This document shows positions 49,067 through 61,599 of a stretch of DNA of 64,000 nucleotides, piece after piece. Each line of letters begins with the position of its first letter. Within the stretch, counting starts at the first letter, position 1. The stretch is from Copromyces sp. CBS 386.78 (Eukaryota > Ascomycota > Sordariomycetes > Sordariales > Sordariaceae), in contig MU839192.1 in assembly GCA_030685235.1 (NCBI GenBank), forward strand, positions 86,413 to 150,412, in the 5' to 3' direction. A model generated the notes under the pieces. It searched no databases. It was not told the DNA's origin and saw only the letters and a program-made list of their open reading frames with translations. The position numbers and the translations under genes are program-made.

Positions 49067-49355
49067 TATAAAATCTTAATATAATAGGGTAGGAAATACT
49101 TCAATATACAAAATAAATTTATTCTTACTAAAAGACTTTAGCCTAACCGGTTAAAAAGGACCGGTCAGGCCGTAAAAGTTTTTATATTCGTACGAGCCTT
49201 CGGTAAGCCCGGCCTTCGGCGCTCGTATTCCGACCGAACGCCTCCACCCTTATCGGTCTCGCTTATCGAACCTGCTCTATATCCCGTATTAGGTCAGGCC
49301 TAGTAGCCTTGCCCCGTGTCGGCCTGTCCCAGGCCTCCTGCTCCATATCCTTACA
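49067..49355 (-). repeat. Gy5 5' LTR (289 bp)
   Basis: Same length as the LTR at 38767; starts TATAAAATCTTAA, ends ATCCTTACA. The right third (about 49280-49350) is almost free of RIP (GGTCAGGCCTAGTAGCC kept). Contains two GC-rich inverted repeats: CCTAACCGGT (49142-49151) with ACCGGTCAGG (49160-49169), and TACGAGC (49191-49197) with GCTCGTA (49221-49227). Confidence 0.95.
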
Positions 49356-52200
49356 ATTTATTACCCGCTTTAAACTTTTTAAATTTTTAATATACCCATT
49401 TAATTTATAAAGGGTATTAAAGACGTTTTAAAATTATATTAACGACGTCTTATATAATATTTTTAATATATATACTACTATTTACTTTAATAATATCCTT
49501 GTCTATTCGGAAAACGAAGAGGATTATATAGGGTACGTTAGTAAAGTCCTACGGAAAATAATAAACGTAGGCCTACAAATTAATATCAATAAATACAATT
49601 TCTATACGAAATAGACCAAATACTTAAGGCTTATTATTATCCTTAGAAATATTAAAATAGACTTAGAAAAAATAATAGCAATTATTTCGTAAAAGGCCCT
49701 AAATATTAAGAGGGCACTATAATATTTCTTAGGATTCGCTAATTTCTATTAATAGTTTATTAAATATTTTTCTATCTTAATAGGACTATTATACGAATTA
49801 ATAAAGAAGACTATTAAAGATTAAAAATAAGAGGACTAGTACTAATACTCTTTCGACGCGTTTAAGCGAATTTTTACTAACGGACTAATATTATATATTT
49901 ATAATTAATCTAAATAAATAATTGTAAAAACGGATATTTTAAACTAAGCTTACGGCGGCATTCTCTCTCAATACAATAAGGACGGGGTATTATAGCCAAT
50001 AACTTTACTTTAATCAATAATATTCATTAGCGGAATATAATTACAATATCTATAATAAAGAGCTATTCACTATTATTAGAGCGCTAAAAGAATAGAAACT
50101 AAAATTAGAAGGAATATAGCAGCCGTTCGAAATCTTAATAGACTATAAAAGATTAAAGTCGTTTATAATTAACAAATAATTAATACTATAATATATAAGT
50201 TAATTATAATTTCTCTCCCGCTTTAATTTTACTATCTAATACCGATTAGGCTTACTATAAATCCGCCCTAATATATTAAATTATAAACCGGAAAATATCC
50301 CGAAATACGAAGGTAATAAATACCTCTTAATAAAAAATAAAATTTTATTAAACAAGGATATTTTTATTAATAATTCTTATATCTTAAAAAATAAAAAGGA
50401 TTTAAAAATTCTCGTTAGGATAATTTACTTTTACAATTTAGAAATTATAAACAAAATATTAGTAAACGATTTAATAATAGAAATTTATAAAAAATTAACC
50501 CTTCTTTAGGACGTATTCGCTTATTTAACGGACCTAATAAAGAGAATATAATTAAAAGAAGTTAAAAGGAATTTTAAAAAATTTTCGTTCGCAAAATACC
50601 GTACTATATAAAGCCGGATCTATTATTATAATTCGGTTCTCTTTAACCCTAGAAATATTAAAGTCTATTACTAATTAATCCGCCGTACCTACAATATACT
50701 AGGAGTAGGGCACTTAAGGAAGGAAAAAACTTATAGCTTTTTCCTCTAATCTTTCTTTTAGCCAGGGATATACAATACAATAAAAACCTACTATAAAACC
50801 TACTTAATATATATAAAGACAAAGCCGTTATAATACGCGCTACACGGATTTTTAAAGCCTTTACCAATACCTTTCACTCTATAGAAGGATATTTCTATTA
50901 ATTATATTATACTATTAACACTTTACGAACGCCGCGGATAAATATTCTAATACGTTATAATAATTATTAATAAGTTAATAAAAATATAATATTTTATCCC
51001 TATAGTAGGGCTAACTATAAAAGAATTAACAGACCGCTTTATAGAAAAGATCTATAATATTTATAATTTATTTAATATTATTATATCTAATCGGAGTTCC
51101 TAATTTATTTCGCAATTTTAAAGAACATTATTAACGAAGCTAAAAATTAATTTCATACCCTCCTCCGCTTTTTACCTAACTATAAATAGATAAATAAAAT
51201 ATATTAACGCAAAAATACAAAAATATTTACGAACTTTCATTAATTAAATATAAAACGACTAAGTCAATTAATTACTAATAGCGTAGTTTACCGTTAATAA
51301 TTTGATTTTAGAAATAATAGGAATTTCGCCGTTTTTTACTAACTACGGATTCTATTTCCGGATAAGGGTCGAGCCCGCTACGCCGTACCCCCTAAAAATA
51401 TTAAAAATCTAACGGGATAAGTATTTTAAAACTATTAAAATCGCTAACTAATTTAAAACGATTTTAAATTACGTAACGACTAAAATAAAGGAAGTATAGA
51501 AATAGTACGAAAATAACGCTAATACAAAGAGATCGGACGCCTCATAATATAAAATCGGAGATAAAATCTTATTAAATATAAAAAACTTCAAAATTAGAAG
51601 ATTATACGCTAAATTAATTCCATTTTAAAAAGGGCTATTCGAAGTCCTAAAAATAAATAGCTATATAATTACTCTTCGACTCCTAATTAATATAAAATAT
51701 AGTCTTATATTCTACGTTAATAAAGTAAAACTTTAGGAAGGATATATTAAAAGGGATATAAAAATAAATTAGGGGAAGATTATAAAGCGGACGGATAACG
51801 GGAAAAACTCTATTAAATAGGACTTTAACAATATAAACGGTTATAAACAGAACTTAGAAAATAAATAATAAGAATACTACGTCCTATAAGCACTACTATA
51901 CGTACTAGATTAGTAAAAATGGGCTAACGTTATAATATACTTAGAGGCGGTATAGAAATTCTATAAGAGCTACCTAAATAAATTAGCGCCGCTAAATTAA
52001 ATTACTATAAAAAAGTAGCGCAAAATAATAATAGGCTAGTAATTAGAAGCGGACTAACTACTATTAATAGAGGTAAGAGCGGATTAACCGGTACTAACGG
52101 GAAATACAAAGTACGGAAAATTAAAGAAATCGTCGTATAGAGTAGTAGCGGCTATAAAGGCTTTTATAAGGCAGATTAAATAATTAATAAGTATTTTAAT
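49356..52200 (+). pseudogene. pol: Gy6 RT (distal), RNase H, integrase
   Basis: The RT catalytic box reads IYFNNILVYS at 49481-49510 (both Asp as Asn). RNase H lies around 49900-50200. Integrase has the N-terminal region with YYNSVLF/RRTYNILG (about 50620-50720) and core blocks VIIIINKLIKI and NRSSQFISQF. Its C-terminal SH3-like block is FEVLKINSYIITLRLL (about 51640-51690), followed by a charged tail to about 52190. Stops are RIP-type. Confidence 0.85.
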
Positions 52201-52250
52201 CGTTTTATATATTATTAGTTAGCTATATAACTTCTTTTAGTCCGGAGTAG

Positions 52251-52558
52251 TATTATAAGGTTAGCCTTATAATAGTTTAAAGTATACAGTTAGCAATTAT
52301 TAGAGCTAGGGATTAGGCTATAGCTCCGAATATAGTATAAAGCTATTACGGCTTTTATAAAAGGTTATAATAACTTTATTATCGCCATCGCTATATAGGT
52401 CGTGCTAATTCTACAATACTTATAAGATTGCTGTAGAGCTGATCTCCCAAACTGGCCTCCATAAAGACCAGTCTGGGATCGCACCCTTGAACCTTTCCTC
52501 TTACTTCTTCGTGCAATTACGTATATTCTTACCTACCTTGTACCTTTATACCGTGATA
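52251..52558 (+). repeat. Gy6 3' LTR (308 bp)
   Basis: Preceded by a purine-rich TAGTCCGGAGTAG tract; starts TATTATAAGG, ends CCGTGATA. No partner LTR in the window, so limits rest on terminal motifs shared with Gy1-Gy3. It contains an unmutated hairpin at about 52440-52482 and a CTTCGTGCAATTACGTATAT block shared with the other LTRs. Confidence 0.75.
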
Positions 52559-52589
52559 GTTATTAATTTACTAAATAATTTCTATTAAA

Positions 52590-52888
52590 ATTTATTACTC
52601 CTTTCCTCTTATTTATCCTTCAAATTGTATAAAATTTATTATATAACTTTCGTCGATAATAATTGTATAATATTTACTTTTATTGACTGTTCTTTTATAA
52701 AGAAAAACGGATTCGCTATATTTAAATTTTTAGAATTTAAAAAACTAATTTTCGCTAACGGTATTATAAAAAGATTTATTATTAAAGGATTTACGGCGAG
52801 CCTTTATATTAATTATTATTTAAAAAATATTATATTTTTAATTTATAATATTTCTTCTAGCTACCCTATTATTTTAGGATTATTTTAG
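52590..52888 (+). pseudogene. Gy7 aspartic protease
   Basis: Plus frame reads FVDNNCIIFTFIDCSFI, then KKLIFANGIIKRFI and YPIILGLF. The D-[ST]-G triad reads D-N-N, so the Ser and Gly changed by G->A while Asp survived. Closely related to the protease of Gy2/Gy3. Stop-free for 87 codons, the longest such stretch in a real frame here. Confidence 0.8.
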
Positions 52889-52889
52889 T

Positions 52890-54580
52890 TTAGGAAATAC
52901 GAGTTGTATATTTTTTAAATAAAAGGGAAGGTTTAATTTACTAATCGGTATATTAACTAATACTTCTTATTGGATTTCCCTATTTCCCTACGGAACGCCC
53001 CTAATATATAGAACTACTTTTTTAATAATTTGTATTATTAATTTTATACGGTAATAATAAACGAATAAAATAAAAGAATATTACTAAATATCCCGAAAAT
53101 ACTAAGGCTTTTACTTAAAATAAATAATTATATCGGCCGGACAAAAGGCAATCTAATAAATTATTTAGTCCTAGTCCTTACGGAAGGATTTACGTGCGGC
53201 GATATTTAATTATTAAGGCTATTATTTTATTAAAATCTATTAAAATATTAGATTTTAGAAGATTAATACCTAATTTTTATAGAAGGACTTATATATAACA
53301 ATATTTAATTGTTAAAGCTATTACTTCGCTAAAGCCTAATAGAATATTAAACTTTAGAAGATCGATTACTATTTTATTAAAGCTTAAGAAAATTTTAGAA
53401 TTTAGAATACCGCCCTAGGACTACCGATAAAAATATCGATAAGATTACTAGTAAAGTAAATTGCTATTACTAAAATTTAAGAGAATTTTAGAATTTAGAA
53501 TACTACTCCGGGACTACCGATAAAAGTATTGATAAGACTACCGGTAGGGCAGATTATTATTATTAGAGTTTAAAGTTATTATTAAAGGCCGATTCTAATT
53601 CCGTACCGCTCTTATATTAATAAGAGTATTAATAGGACTACCGGTAAGGCAAATTACTATTACCTCGCCAGAATATACTAAGGCTATATAGACCGGAGTA
53701 TAGTAATATTTAAATATTAAAGTTATTACTAAAGAACGATTTTATCTCCGTTCTGCCCCCCTATTACAAACCTTACGAACCCTCTATACCGCCGCCCTAT
53801 TACGAACGCTACGAAAACCGCTTTAGAAGTAAGGCTTATAACCTTTATAAATTTTATAAGGCTAACGAAAATCTCTATTTAAGATAGGGGGCGTAGTTGT
53901 ACTACCGCGACCTCCTTTTATACTATTTCAAACTTCCTATTAAAGGATTTATTAGAAACGTAGCTTTACTAGATTATAATATACTAGGATAGGTAATAAA
54001 ACCTTTTATACCCGCGCTACCTTATAAAAAGGTAAAAGGCGTAAAGAATTCCCCCGGTACCGTTTATTTAATTATAAAGCGTTTTAGAATAATCGAAGGA
54101 TAAATTAACTCTTAAAATATATATAATATTAATATTACCGCCTTTAATTTCCTATATAAAACGTACGATTTATAACCTTACTTTACGAATTATATGGAGA
54201 TTTACTAATTAATTACCTTCTACGAAACTAATATTTATAACGATTTTATTGAAGAAATAATTTAGGATATTATAAATAGCAAAGGTAAGTAATATAAAGA
54301 CCGCCTCCTAAAGCGCCTCTATAAGTTTATCAACGCGTATATAGGGGATATAGATTAAAAAGAATTAATAACCATTAAAATCGCCCGAATTACTATTTTT
54401 ATAAGCGACTTAAATATAAATACGCTTATATATAAGGTTATTATTATACAAATTATAAAGGAAAACGTATTAACGTTCTATAAAAAAGCTGACTGACCGT
54501 CGAAAACTAATAAGGAAATTAAATTTAAATTCCTACGTAAATATTAAAAAAGGATTAATACTTTCCGTACTAAGAAAGCG
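52890..54580 (+). pseudogene. Gy7 pol, unusually long protease-RT linker
   Basis: About 1.7 kb. The first 300 bases have no motif. A tandem-repeat region follows (53173-53563). Then a coherent frame from about 53755 runs from a Pro/Tyr-rich start (PPYYKPYEPSIPPPYYERY) through KEFPRY-like basic stretches to KENVLTFYKKAD, the block also found before the Gy1 RT. Function unknown; a structured linker is likely. Confidence 0.6.
53173..53563 (+). repeat. Two adjacent degenerate tandem duplications in the Gy7 linker
   Basis: A ~110-bp unit (GGAAGGATTTACGTGCGGCG... and GAAGGACTTATATATAACAA..., starts about 53173 and 53283) is followed by a ~91-bp unit starting about 53380 and 53471. The second unit carries GAATTTTAGAATTTAGAATAC and GGACTACCGATAAAA. 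A partial third copy of GGACTACCGGTA(A/G)GGC lies near 53636. They encode repeated ILEFRI / DYR-K blocks. Confidence 0.7.
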
Positions 54581-56340
54581 AATAAGCTTCCCCCCTATCG
54601 AGTATATAATTATAAAATTAAATTTACGCTAGGGGAAAAGCTGCCGAACGTTTATTACCGACCGGTTTTACTTATAAAAGTAGTTATCGTTAAAAAATAG
54701 ATCGACGGACAATTAGAAAACGGTTTTATTAGACCTTCCTAATCTTAAGTAGCCTTACCCTTATTCCTTATAAATAAACTTAGCGGGGGTATTCGTATTT
54801 ATATCGACTATTGTAATATTAATAACGTTATATTTAAAATATAATACCCGCTTTTACTAATTAAAGAAATTCTTAATATTATTTATTATATTAAAGTTTT
54901 TACTAAATTAAATATTATTGCCGCTTTCAATCGAATCCGTATTTAAAAAGGCTATAAATAGTTAACTACTTTTATTATACATTTTAATTTCTACGAATTA
55001 TTAGTCCGTCTTTTTAATTTTTAGGGCGTACCCGGCACGTTTTAGAATTATATTAATAATATACTATATAATATTCTAAATATTTATATAATAATATACT
55101 TAGATAATATCTTTATTTATTCTGAAAATGTAGAAGAGTATACCGCTTATATAAATAAAGTCTTTAGAAGAATAATCGACGCTAACTTTTAATTAGACAT
55201 TAATAAATACAAATTCGATATTACTTATACGAAATATTTAGGCCTTTTTATCATATTAAAAAGTATAGAAATAGACCCTACGAAAGTAAAAGCTATTATT
55301 AAATAAGAAGCCCTACAATTAAAACACTAATTCTAAAAGTTCTTAGGATTTATAAATTTCTACTAACGCTTTATCTAATACTTTTCAATTATAATTATTC
55401 TATTATACGACCTTACGAAGAAATTAACCGAATAGCGCTAAATAAAAGACTATTAAAAAATTTTTAAAGAATTAAAGAAAGCCTTTACTATAAGTCCTAT
55501 CCTTTAAATTTATAATTAGTCCCGCCTGTCCGTAATCGAAACCGATACTTCTAATTAGGCTGTAAGTAGTATATTATTTTAATATAATAACGAAAACGTT
55601 TTATGCCTAATCGTATATTTTTTATAGAAATATTCTGCTGCAAAATATAATTACGATATTTATAATAAAGAATTATTTATAATTATTAAAATTTTAGAAG
55701 AATAGGGACCGGAATTATAGGGCGCTTAAAAACTATTTAAAATCCTAACCAACTATAAAGGCCTATAAACCTTTATAAAGAATAAGAAATTTATGCCGCA
55801 GTATATATGGTAATTTAATTTCCTATTTAAATTTAATTTTACTATTACATATAAGCCGGGTACTCTCTAAATCTATCCTAATACTTTAAGTAGGAAATTA
55901 GAGGATATACCGAAAAATATAAACGACGATTGGCTAAAAGCCCGCTATAAAATACTTTTCGACCCTTCTATTTTTATTAATTATATTTACGCTTACGAAT
56001 TTAATTTAGAAAAATTATTTATAAATAAATTAATTAATATTAATTACTACAATTTAATTTTTTATTAAAATTTAATAACCGCCTTCACGGACGAAAACCG
56101 TTGAATATAGCCTAAAGTACTAAAAAAAAGTATAAGAAAAATAGTTTTTATAAAATGTTACGTAATTAATAGTAAAATATACCAACGTTCAATACTTATA
56201 ATCGACTTAAAAAATACCGTACTATAATTATATTTTATATAAAGGTATTATAAACCTGTATTAACAAGCCACTAAGGCCGGGATAAAACTTTTACTACCT
56301 TTAATCGCTTATTTTATTAGCCAAATATAATAATAATAGT
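54580..56340 (+). pseudogene. pol: Gy7 RT and RNase H
   Basis: RT starts near LPPYRVYNYKIKFTLGEKLP, then FIRPSQSQVALPLFLINK and GGIRIYIDYCNINNV (about 54715-54830). The catalytic box IIYLDNIFIYS at 55092-55124 keeps the first Asp. RNase H (about 55400-55800) has AAKYNYDIYNKELFII. The integrase zinc region starts about 56200; the LINE interrupts at 56340. Confidence 0.85.
56322..56340. repeat. LINE target-site duplication, left copy (19 bp)
   Basis: TTTTATTAGCCAAATATAA, identical to 63104-63122. A long duplication is expected of target-primed reverse transcription. Confidence 0.95.
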
Positions 56341-57700
56341 CTTATTCCCTATGCTACTTATCTATAGCGCCTTATTGGCATAGGGTACTTCTCCTAGTTC
56401 TCTAGAGGAAACTGTGCGGCGATAAACGCCGTCGGATAAAAACCGCCAGCTCCTTTCGGTCGCGAATGAATTGCGCCTACTCTATTTCAATTCTATTTAT
56501 AGCGGTACTTACCTACCGCTTTAATAAATAAGCTACTTCCCCTCTACCGCCTTCGATCTAATATTAGAATAATCGAGATATTATTTTCGTACGCTACTCC
56601 TTCCTCTTAAACCGCTTATAGTAATCGTCCCTTCCCTATTATTTACTTTTATTCCCGCTTCGTTATTATCCTTTAAATTCCTATAATTCTATTAAAGTTT
56701 ATATAAACGTAAGGGCCTTTCCTTTCCCTTTATATAAGAATTCTTCTCCGCTGCTATTTTTCGAGTTTTCCTTTCTTCTTTATTTAATTAATTTTTAAAA
56801 TAGCGTCTTCTTCTATTGGCCGTATTCCCAACCATCCTTTTAACTATATATTTAACCCTTTAAACTTTACGATTTATATTAATTGCAATACTATTAAGCG
56901 TAATATCGACTTCGTTTATATAATAAATTCCTTATCCTTTAAATTCGCCCGTTCTTTTACGCTCCCCTCTTCTTTAGCGTCCGAATTTTAAACTTTTATC
57001 TAGGTATTAATTTTTAACCCCGCTTTCAATTTTCTTTCCAGCCGGTAAATCTTTCTTATCTTTATATTTACTTCCTTTTTTTTTTACTAACTACGTTAAT
57101 TAGCATCGTTTACTATATTCTTTATTTTTATTATAATTTAAAGTTTATTAATTACGTTTATAATATTCTATCCTTTAATATAATTATATTCTATACGCTT
57201 TTTACAGAATATATTTATTATATTAATATTAAGAATAAATTTCTTTTCGCAATTTTTTTTTCGCTTTCTTTTTTAATATTCTTCGAAACGCCGGTAAATA
57301 GAACGCTATTTATCCTATTACTAATATAAAATATATATTAAATATTCCGTTAAATTATTATAATAAATATAATGCCGTTCAAGTTACAATTATTATTTTA
57401 TCTTACTTTTAAAATAATATCGGTCCCTTAATTCGTTATTTTTATAGCGTTTATATTAACTTCTTTAAGGATATGCGCGAACGTTTAATTATAGACGGCC
57501 TCTTATACGACTTTAATATCCTTTTTTATTATTAGAATATAAAGGTCGAAGATTATTAATATAAGGGATATTGCGAAATATTCTTAGTCGATTGTTCTAC
57601 CGTTCCCGTTTTCGGCTTTAGTAGAGGAAATATTAATATTAGTTCTCTAATAATAGTTAATAGCCCTATTAATCCCCTTCCAGTTAATAAAAATTAGGTT
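56341..57700 (-). other. LINE 3' end: end of ORF2 and 3' UTR
   Basis: The leftmost 130 bases keep CpA/TpG and GC-rich text (GGATAAAAACCGCCAGCTCC). The rest is RIP-degraded with no firm motif. The minus strand ends ...GACTATTATTA against the TSD, a short simple-repeat tail rather than poly(A). Confidence 0.5.
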
Positions 57701-60700
57701 TAGTAGCGTTATAAGGTTATTAGGAATTAAAAATTAATATTTAATATATTTTATAAATTCTTCGTCCGTAAAGAATATTAATTAGTTATTTCGGTACTGC
57801 CTTCGTAGTTAAGTAATTATTATAATTAATATAATTTAATTCTTTTTCTTCCCGTTTTTCTTATACTTTTTTATTTTAATATTATAATTGAACGTATTTA
57901 CGAATATTACGCGGATTTATTACACTACTCTCTTTTTAATTTAATTATTAAATAATATTTATTTAATTTATTAAATTATAATATTTACGAAAGGATTCTT
58001 TTAATTTAAGTTCCGTTATTTAAATAAATTTAGAATTTTTCTTTCGTTTATAGCTAATCGGCTGCCGTTATTTAATAATCGGTTGTTTATAAATAATTTA
58101 GGATAATATATACGAAGGTTTTTTTACCTATATTATAAGAATAGATTAATATTATAATATCCGGAATTTTCTTTTGGAAAAAAAAGGATTAGAAGCCTAT
58201 AATTTCCGTCTTTACTTAGGTAAAAAGGGAATTTTTCATTTTAAATAATAAGTATTATTCGTCGTCGTCCTCTAATTATTAAATTTCCTTCTTTTTTTAT
58301 TTCGTATTAATTGTATACCGTTTTATAATATTATTATTAAATTTTGGGTTAAAATTAGCAATAATAAATTTATATTATCGGTTTAATTTGGTTACTACCG
58401 CTACTAATTAATAGTTATAGTACAATATTTACTTTTTTATTATTATTTTTTCTAATTACCTTTTATAGTCCGTAGCAGTTAGTTTTAGTATTTATAATAG
58501 GGGCGGTTGCGCCCTTATTATTAAGGGCGGACTTATTATAATTATTAGAAATTTTTCTATCGATATTTATTCTTTAACCTATTTAATTTTAGCGGTACTA
58601 CTTTTTGGTTTATTAGTAGGTAGCCGATTTTTTATTCTCTTTATTTAAATATAATTAATTATTTAAATTATAGTCCTTCGGACGAACCTTATTTAATTTA
58701 TACGGGCGAACTTTTCTTCGAAAGTTTTAACTTATTTATTAAAATAGAAATTAAATAGCGGATAAAAGGTTTCTATCTTTAAATTCCTTATTAGCGTAAT
58801 TTTATACGCTTTAGCAATAATTTTTAAGTATTTAATTTAGTATTTAACTAATTTAATCGCTATTTTTCGTAATTTATTATAAATTTCGGTCGATTAGTAA
58901 AAAGTTAATACTTTATATATAATTGCGTTTTAAATATATTTAATATAAATTTCCTTTATTCGTATAAAAGAATAATTTTAAATTTTTATTATTAATTATA
59001 TTAGTATATTTATTTATATAGTTATTTTCTTTTTTATTACTTCTACGTATATTCGGTAATTGAATTTCTAATTTAGCTAAACCCTAAGGAATTTAATCGA
59101 TTCCGTTAATTTAAATACGATTCTTCTGATTTAGAGAGTTTCCGTTTTTAGTTCTTTCGTTTATATAAAATATATAAACTCCATTTTATTTGCTTCGAAT
59201 TTTTTTTTTTTTTAATTATTTAATTTAAATAAATGTTTTATATTATTTAGAACGTCCAATAATTTTCTTTAGTAGTTTTAACTATTATAATAATATTAAT
59301 ATCGTTAGCGAAGCCGATAGTAATTACATTTTGGATAGTAGTTAATTTGTAGTATAATAGGGTAATAAAAAAAATAAAAAGGATTAGTAAAAGGGGGGAG
59401 CTTTATAATATACCTATTATAATATTATAAGGTTAGGAGGTTTCGTTATTGAAGAAAAGAGAACTTTTTCTTTTAGTAATAAAATTATTAATTTATTAGA
59501 AGATTTATTTTAGGAGTTATATTTCCTATAGTATATATAAAAGTTATTTATAATTAATTCTATTAAATACGCCCTTTAAATTAAAGAGTATAAAAAACGT
59601 TACGGCCTTAAGTTTTTATATTATATAAATTGCGTTAATAATTATTCGGACAGTAAATTCAGTTAAATAGTTTATCCGGTTATTTATTTAGCCTTCCGGG
59701 AGGAGATTATACTCTTCTATTACTTATATTAACCTTTTAACTACAAAGGCTTTAAAGATTTTTTTAATATTATTTAGAAGTAATATAGGCTATTATACCC
59801 CGGCTAATTTTTATTATTCGGCGTTTTTTTTAAATTTTTTAAAAATAATTATTTTTATATTTTTAAATTATTGGGGGAAGTATCTGAACCGGAGGTTCAT
59901 TATAGCGAAAGCCGTTATTATTTATTTGAATGGTTCTTTATATATTTTTAGAAATTTATTTAAGAATTAATTAATATCCGGTACTTTATTAAGTATTATT
60001 TTCGAAAGGACTTTCCGGATATTTTCTTTAGTAATTAGATTATTAATAGGTATTAGGGTATTACCGTTTAGTAATTAAATCTAATTTAGTAAATAGCCCG
60101 TCGGGACTTCTACTTTCGGGAAAAAACGGTCGGTAAGGATATTTATTTTACTATTATAGTCTTCGACTTTATTTACCCGTTCATTTTATTTAAGGGGTAG
60201 TAATTTTAGTAGATTTATTAGGTAATAATTTTATATCCTAATTTACTTTTCTAATAGTTAAAGTTTGTTCGGGTTTTTCGATACGCTTATAATATAGTTA
60301 CGCTATTTCGCTCTTTGAATCTTCGTAATAAATTTCTTTTTTTTTATTACCGCTTCTATAAATTTTTTTTAATTTAAAGGCGTCCAGTTCTTAAATTAAA
60401 CCTATTATTTCTACTGTACTTCTTTCGTTATTATTTTATATTCTAAATTCTATTAGTCCGTTTATTTTTTCCGACTTTTTTTTCGGTATGGAACGAATTT
60501 TTCTATAATATTAACGAATTCGCCGTTAAATTTATTAAATCCTAATTCGAATTCTTTTACTATTTTAATTCTTTTTAGGATTGATATTTTTTTTTTCGTT
60601 GCTTCTTATACTTTTTTTACGTTTATTAGATTTTAATTAAATTTTTCCTCTATTTTTACTTTCCTATTTTTTTTTTTTTACTTGGATTTAGATTTTTTAG

Positions 60701-61200
60701 GGGTAGTAGTTCGAATTTATTTACCCGTACCGTTATATTCCTTAGTATTTAATTTCGATATTTTGTAAAATTTATATATAGTCGATTATTCCGTCTTTTT
60801 CTTTTCTAATCGCGTTTCCGAACTTTATTAATTCTTTGCGGGGGGTAATAAAATTGAATTTTTATTATTGTACTTACGTAAGTAATTTTACGGCGCCCGG
60901 GCTAGTTTTATTCTTTAAATCCTAATTGGGGTAATAGAAGTTATAATCCTTTATAATTATATATTAGCCGGCTAGGGGTTTTTTTTCGAGGAGTTCGAGG
61001 AGAGGAGACCCTTATTAGTATTTTAGCGTACTTTAGAAGAAGATAGGGGAATAAATAAAATAGACGGTTATCGGTTTTTATAGATTTTTTAATATTGCCG
61101 CGGCCTAATCTTTTTTAATCTAGAAGTTTAGGTCCTTTAAATTCTATTTCTTATTTATATAAATTATTATTTTACCCTTCTTTAAATAATTAATATTATA
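57700..61200 (-). pseudogene. LINE ORF2: endonuclease, reverse transcriptase, RNase H
   Basis: Read leftward: an APE-type endonuclease segment (RKITYVSTIIKIQFYYPP, about 60835-60890). RT follows, with the SSPLLLILFIFFITLL block (about 59375-59425; P-L-S-P-I-L-F in the family) and the catalytic box IGFANDINI at 59294-59320 (FADD with the first catalytic Asp as Asn). RNase H (about 58500-58560) shows NKSALNNKGATAPIINTKT, matching the GxxGA entry. Many RIP stops; not functional. Confidence 0.75.
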
Positions 61201-61599
61201 ATATTTATTGCCCTTTAACTAATAAATATCTTTATTTAAATTCTTATTCGGCTTTTAGATTATTACAATATTATAAATCTCTTCCTATTCGAATAGTATT
61301 TTCCTTTTTTTATATAATTTCTCTATATTCTAATAGAATATTTTTAATTAAATTATTAATTACTCTATAAGAAGTTTCTTTTTAATTTAACGGCGGGTTA
61401 GGGGGGTATTATTTCTTTAAAGGTAATAGTAGTAATTGAAGGCGTAATAGTAATAGAATTAGTACGGATATAATTATTTACGTTTTAGGAGCAGGTATAA
61501 ATATTTATTAGGTTTATACTTATAAATTTCGGCTGAAAGTTACCTCTAATTTTTTTAGGGCGGCTTTTTTTTTTTTCCTTTTATAAGTGATTTTTTTAA

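Larger units (their letters stand above)
38767..49355 (-). mobile_element. Gy5: Ty3/gypsy chromovirus with long 3' extension, interrupted by Ti2
   Basis: 289-bp LTRs (38767-39055, 49067-49355), TSD ATTTA at 38762-38766 and 49356-49360. Own length without Ti2 is 9732 bp. The minus strand encodes gag, protease, RT, RNase H, integrase and a C-terminal chromodomain, the mark of chromoviruses. The polypurine tract AAAGGGGGAAAT (minus) abuts the left LTR. About 3.5 kb separates the chromodomain from the 3' LTR, far more than usual. Confidence 0.95.
38200..52558 (+). mobile_element. Gy6: Ty3/gypsy element, 3' part; interrupted by Gy5; left end cut by the Helitron
   Basis: Plus-strand RT, RNase H and integrase followed by a 308-bp LTR (52251-52558). 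Gag, protease and 5' LTR are absent, because the Helitron lies at its left edge. The missing part is predicted beyond the left end of the window. Gy5 splits the RT (TSD ATTTA). The LTR starts TATTATAAGGTTAGCC, close to the Gy2/Gy3 LTR start, and ends GTGATA as in Gy1, so Gy1, Gy2/3 and Gy6 are relatives. Confidence 0.85.
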
